Source: Elymus sibiricus (lineage: Eukaryota; Streptophyta; Magnoliopsida; Poales; Poaceae). From it: a stretch of DNA of 64,000 bases. Below are positions 59,584 to 64,000 of this stretch, piece after piece. Position 1 is the stretch's first letter. The number at the start of each line of letters is the position of its first letter. A model generated the notes under the pieces. The model searched no databases. It saw only the letters and a list, made by a program, of their open reading frames with translations, and was not told where the DNA came from. The position numbers and the translations under genes were made by a program. The DNA lies in NCBI GenBank assembly GCA_039707655.1, contig CM077668.1, forward strand, positions 68,527,086-68,591,085. Reading direction: 5' to 3'.

Positions 59584-60483
59584 TGATATGGGGTGTCCCG
59601 ATCTTCTCAGTAAGCGGCGGTGATGATGATGATGGTGTAGGATAACTTGTATGTCGCCGATGAACTCTCCCTCGCTTGATCCCTGATGCCAATGCAAAAG
59701 GTCTCAACCCTTTGGATATTCACAACGTCACACACTTGCGCACGCAGCCGTCGACCACGAACGGTTAGAATTGCAATATACTAATTCCCAATGGAACAGC
59801 AGATCACACTTGACTTGCAGTATATAATCACCAGATCGATACGAATTGGTGATGAGGATTCAAGATGAATGCTTACAAGCAATCTCATGAACTAGGGTTT
59901 ATCTTAAACGTGGTCTAACCTAACTAACCCTAAGGAAGAGTATTTATATCCTAAGATAGATCGAAGGGGTACATGGGCTGTCAGCCCGAAACTCTGCGCG
60001 CAGGCAGCACGGTAGTACCGCTGATGTCATGCGGTACTACCGCTCCAAGCGGTACTACCGCTTCAGTACCGCTCTACTACCGGTTAGCGCCAAAAGATGC
60101 CAGTAGTTTTCACGGTAGTAGGGGCGGTAGTACCGTCTCAAGCGGTACTACCGCTGGTGTAGGGCGGTACTACCGCCCTGGAAACTCCAAGATCCTTTTC
60201 CCAGCCCAGCTGCATTGCCTCCTTGTTCTCCTCCTTGCTCCCTCGTGCCATGCCTTCCTCTCCAATGTACCTAATGACACATACACACAAGGATTTAGGC
60301 AGTATAAAGCTCTCATTAAAATAAATAGCATTATCAACTAAGAGAGAATTCACCTGTTGTTCTAGTAACTTAGCACGAGCTCTTGTAGTTGGTCCAATCC
60401 TGATTTCATCATTGGACGTCTTCTTTGCAGCAACAGGTTGTTCATCTTCAAGGGATGGAACCATAGTAGGGATGTCCTCATCA
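59584..60483 (-). repeat. 5' LTR of the chromovirus, with promoter
   Basis: 900 bp, constant offset of 6463 bases from the 3' LTR throughout. On the minus strand a TATA-like GGATATAAATAC at about 59939-59950 would start transcription some 30 bases further on. A partial copy of the Pol C-terminus (60138-60464) is encoded here but is not preceded by the rest of the gene. Confidence 0.95.
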
Positions 60484-60500
60484 ACATACCTATTCCTTTT

Positions 60501-61600
60501 TCAGTATTCTGGAGTGTTCCGGAAGGACTCTTTGATATGCTCCTCCGATGTAATAGTATCAATAACATTTGTTTCAACATTAATGGGTGTACCTGAGATG
60601 TAGTTCTTGATTCTTTGTCCATTTACCACCTTTGGGTTGGTTCCCGTGGCATTATTGAATTTAATGGCTCCGGAACGATAAACCTCCTCGATGACATAAG
60701 GTCCTTCCCATTTGGAGAGGAGTTTACCTGCAAAGAATCTAAGACGAGAATTATACAATAAAACATATTCACCCACTTTGAATTCTCGTTTCTGAATCCT
60801 CCTATCGTGCCATCTTTTAACTTTTTCTTTGAACAACTTGGCATTGTCATAGGCCTGGGTCCTCCATTCATCAAGAGAGATAATATCAAATAACCTCTTT
60901 TCACCCGCAAGCTTGAAGTCACAGTTAAGTTCTTTAACAGCCCAAAAAGCTTTATGCTCCAATTCAAGAGGTAAATGACATGCTTTCTCGTAGACCATTT
61001 TATAAGGAGACATACCCATAGGATTCTTATAAGCAGTTCTATAAGCCCACAAAGCATCATCTAATTTCTTAGACCAATTCTTTCTTGATCTATTGACAGT
61101 CTTTTGTAAGATCAACTTTATCTCCCTATTGCTCAACTCAACTTGACCACTAGATTGAGGATGCTAGGGAGATGCAATTCTATGATTAACATCATACTTA
61201 GCAAGTAACTTACGGAAAGCACCATGAATAAAGTGTGAACCACCATCAGTCATCAAATATCTAGGGACTCCAAACCTAGGGAAAATAACTTCCTTGAGCA
61301 TTTTAATAGAGGTGTTGTGATCAACACTATTAGTGGGGATAGCCTCTACCCACTTAGTAACATAATCAACAGCAACTAGAATATGAGTATACCCATTGGA
61401 CTTAGGAAAGGGTCCCATATAATCAAAACCCCAAACATCAAATGGTTCAATAACAAGAGAATAATTCATAGGCATTTCCTGACGTCTACTGATATTACCA
61501 ATTCTTTGGCATTCATCACAAGATAAGACAAACTTATGTGCATCCTTGAAGAGGGTAGGCCAATAAAAACCGGATTGCAATACCTTGTGTGCAGTCCTGT
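60501..61600 (-). pseudogene. Integrase of element C, interrupted
   Basis: Reading leftward: CDECQRIG from the zinc finger (about 61500), the DDE core with [12 protein letters not shown] and TDGGSHF, TAG at about 61161-61163 after NHRIASP, then SNREIKLILQKTVN and a C-terminal domain with KWEGPYVIEEVY. The first half of the HHCC finger is missing: a deletion and frame change lie at about 61590-61610. The chromovirus lies just downstream, at 60483. Confidence 0.85.
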
Positions 61601-64000
61601 CTCATGCTCAGGCACACAACGTCTAACAATACCATCCACACCTTCTTTATAAAGATGTGGATTATCCCAAAAGTAGTGTCTCAAATCATAGAAGAACTTT
61701 TTCTTTTGCTAATAAGTAAAATTAGGAGGTATAAACTTAGCAAAAATATAATTAGCATAGTCTGCATACCAAGGAGTACTATGAGAAACATTAATAGCAG
61801 CTAGTTGCTCATCAGGAAAACTATCATCAATAGGTTGTGGGTCATCAAGCACATTTTCCAATCTAGACAAGTTATCAGCTACATGGTTCTCAGCCCCTTT
61901 TCTATCAACAATATGAAGATCAAATTCTTGCAACAAAAGAACCCACCTGATAAGCCTGGGCTTAGCATCTTTCTTTTCCATAAGATACTTGATAGCAGCA
62001 TGATCAGTATGAATAGTAACTTTGGAATCAACAATATAAGACCTAAACTGATCACATGCAAACACAACTGCAAGAAACTCCTTTTCAGTAGTAGCATAAT
62101 TCCTTTGGGCAGTGTCCAAAGTTTTACTAGCATAGTCAATAACATTAAACTTCTTATCAACTCTCTGTCCTAGAACAGCACCAACAGCATAGTCACTAGC
62201 ATCACACATGATTTCAAAAGGTAAATTCCAATCAGGTGGCTGAACAATAGGTGCAGAAATTAAAGCTAACTTAAGAGTTTCAAAGGCTTCTACACAATCA
62301 TCATCAAAAACAAAGGGAACATCTTTTTGCAAAAGATTGGTGAGAGGCCTAGAAATTTTAGAGAAGTCTTTAATAAATCTCCTATACAAACCAGCATGAC
62401 CGAGAAAACTTCTTATACCTTTGATATCCTTCGGGCATGGCATCTTCTCAATAGCATCAACCTTAGCCTTATCAACTTCAATACCTCTTTCGGAGATCTT
62501 GTGGCCTAAGACAATACCTTCATTAACCATAAAGTGGCACTTCTCCCATTCAAGACAATATTTATTTCTTCACATCTCTGCAAAACTCGATCAAGGTTGC
62601 TCAAGCAATCATCAAAAGAAGTTCCGTAAACAGAGAAATCATCCATGAAAACCACAACAATCTTTTCACAAAAGTCAGAGAAGATAGCAGTCATACATCT
62701 TTGAAAAGTAGCAGGTGCATTACATAATCCAAAAGGCATACGTCTATAAGCAAAAGTTCCAAAAGGACAAGTAAAGGTGGTTTTCTCTTGATCAGATTGT
62801 GCAACAGGTATTTGAGAAAAACCAGAATAACCATCTAGGAAACAAAAGTGTGTATGCTTAGACAACCTTTCTAACATTTGATCAATAAAAGGCAAAGGAT
62901 AATGATCTTTCCTAGTAGCTTTATTCAACTTTCTAAAATCTATCACCATCCTATAACCAGTTACTATCCTCTGAGGAATAAGCTCATTCTTATCATTAGG
63001 AACAACAGTAACGCCACCCTTTTTGGGAACACAATGAACTGGACTTACCCATCTACTATCAGCTATGGGATAAATTATACCTGCTTCCAGAAGCTTTAAT
63101 ATTTCAGTTCTTACCACCTCCTTCATTTTTGGATTCAATCGACGTTGGTGGTCAACAACGGGTTTAGCATCTGGCTCCATATTAATCTTGTGCTGACATA
63201 GAGTGGGACTAATACCCTTAAGATCATCCTGAGTGTATCCAATAGCAGCACGATGCTTCCTCAGAATTTTTAACAACCTCTTTTCTTCATGTCCTGAAAG
63301 GTTGGCACTGATAATAACAGGATATATTTTCTTTTCATCAAGGTAAACATATTTCAAAGTATTAGGCAATGGCTTCAATTCAAAAAGAGGGTCACTCTTA
63401 GGTGGAGGAGGACCTCCAAGAGTTTCAATAGGCAAATTGTGCTTAAGAATAGGCTGCTGATTAAAGAAAACCTTATCTATTTCATTCCTTTCATTCATAT
63501 GCATATCGTTCTCATGATCAAGCAAATATTGTTCTAAAGGATCAGTAAGAGTGACAGCAATAGAAGCAAGACCAACAATTTCATCTTTGCTAGGCAATTC
63601 TATATCATGGGGCTGTCTACGAAACTTAGAGAAATTAAACTCATGAGACACACCACCAAAATTAACACTAACAATTTCCTTAGCACAATCAATTTGAGCA
63701 CTGACAGTATTCAAGAAAGGCCTACCAAATATTATGGGACAAAAATCATCTTGCGGAGATCCAAGAACAAAAAAATCAGTAGGGTATTTGATCTTATCGC
63801 ACAAGACTTCAACATCTCTGACAATACCAAGTGGTGAGATAGTATTTCTATCTGCAAGCTTAATAGTGACATCGATATCTTCAATTCAAACAGGTGCAAT
63901 ATCATTCATGACTTCTTGATAAAGAGTGAAAGGAATAGCACTCACACTAGCACCCACATCACATAAGCCATGATAACAATGATCTCCAATTTTAACAGAA
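61601..64000 (-). pseudogene. Protease, RT and RNase H of element C, frameshifted
   Basis: Protease at about 63805-64000 with CDVGASVSAIP and an in-frame stop near 63884. RT at about 62540-63250: IDFRKLNKATRKDHYPLPF, then catalytic FMDDFSVYG at about 62624-62650. A frameshift at about 62530-62560 separates RT from RNase H ([14 protein letters not shown] near 62190, [13 protein letters not shown] near 61990). A TAA at 61709 is followed by further frame changes. The RT sequence has the Athila-type order and spacing. Confidence 0.87.

Larger units (their letters stand above)
53121..60483 (-). mobile_element. Young intact chromovirus (CRM-like Gypsy element), 7363 bp
   Basis: Two 900-bp LTRs (53121-54020 and 59584-60483) in which I found no mismatch by eye, perfect 5-bp duplications ACATA (53116-53120 and 60484-60488), an initiator-Met primer site and one uninterrupted gag-pol frame. 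The polypurine tract lies within coding sequence and the frame ends in the 3' LTR, an arrangement known from centromeric CRM elements. It is inserted in element C just downstream of the integrase. All parts required for movement seem present. Confidence 0.95.
49233..64000 (-). mobile_element. Athila-like Gypsy element C (5' part beyond window), with chromovirus insertion
   Basis: 3' LTR at 49233-50748, purine tract, 3' internal DNA to 53120, then after the chromovirus the integrase, RNase H, RT and protease up to the right edge. TSD candidate ACGTA at 49228-49232; the partner is not in the window. It is inserted in the SINA-like gene. The pol region has frameshifts, stops and a small deletion, so this copy is dead. 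Confidence 0.9.

Overview
The window is plant nuclear DNA, almost certainly from a Triticeae grass (wheat, Aegilops or barley group). The clearest evidence is a complete Copia element whose LTRs start TGTTGGAAATATGCCC, the hallmark of the BARE1/WIS/Angela family. It is surrounded by Athila-like Gypsy elements with TGATACGTC LTR ends and tRNA-Asp primer sites, by Tat-lineage Gypsy elements, and by a CACTA transposon. There is no bacterial or viral replicon and no complete cellular gene. The only recognisable host gene is the 3' part of a SINA-type E3 ubiquitin ligase, which is broken.

Left block (1-22108) is a nest of Gypsy elements. A plus-strand Athila-like element (W; internal DNA from 14424, 3' LTR 20919-22108) received a minus-strand LTR of a sister copy (Z; 5506-5573 plus 13935-14423). 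Z was split by a full-length minus-strand element (A; 5579-13934, target duplication CTTCC) and by a Tat-lineage element (T1; 1-5505). A carries a truncated plus-strand element (B; 10175 to about 12119). W also received a solo LTR (15884-20019, duplication ATAAC), itself hit by a Helitron (15924-18494), and a LINE-like retroposon (about 20157-20832).

Middle block (22109-48695): a short unassigned stretch, then a second Tat-lineage element (T2; from 22793) interrupted at 26916 by a CACTA transposon. The CACTA carries a minus-strand ORF1-like gene with repeated exon units. An Angela/BARE1 element (28812-39504, duplication GTCTC) is inserted in one of its exons, and that Angela copy carries a reversed Angela solo LTR (31452-33313, duplication CTTTT). 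From about 44.3 to 48.7 kb is repeat-poor DNA with a small Helitron candidate, a palindromic MITE and a 94-bp tandem repeat.

Right block (48696-64000): the SINA-like fragment is cut at 49233 by an Athila-like element (C, minus strand) that runs off the window. C is interrupted by a young chromovirus (53121-60483, duplication ACATA) with two 900-bp LTRs in which I saw no difference and one uninterrupted Gag-Pol frame ending inside its 3' LTR, as in centromeric CRM elements. It is the only element here that looks potentially autonomous. All other coding regions carry stops, frameshifts or deletions. I see no cooperating host pathway; the biology is layered transposition, LTR recombination and decay. 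All comparisons were made by eye, so LTR identity and copy numbers are approximate unless stated.
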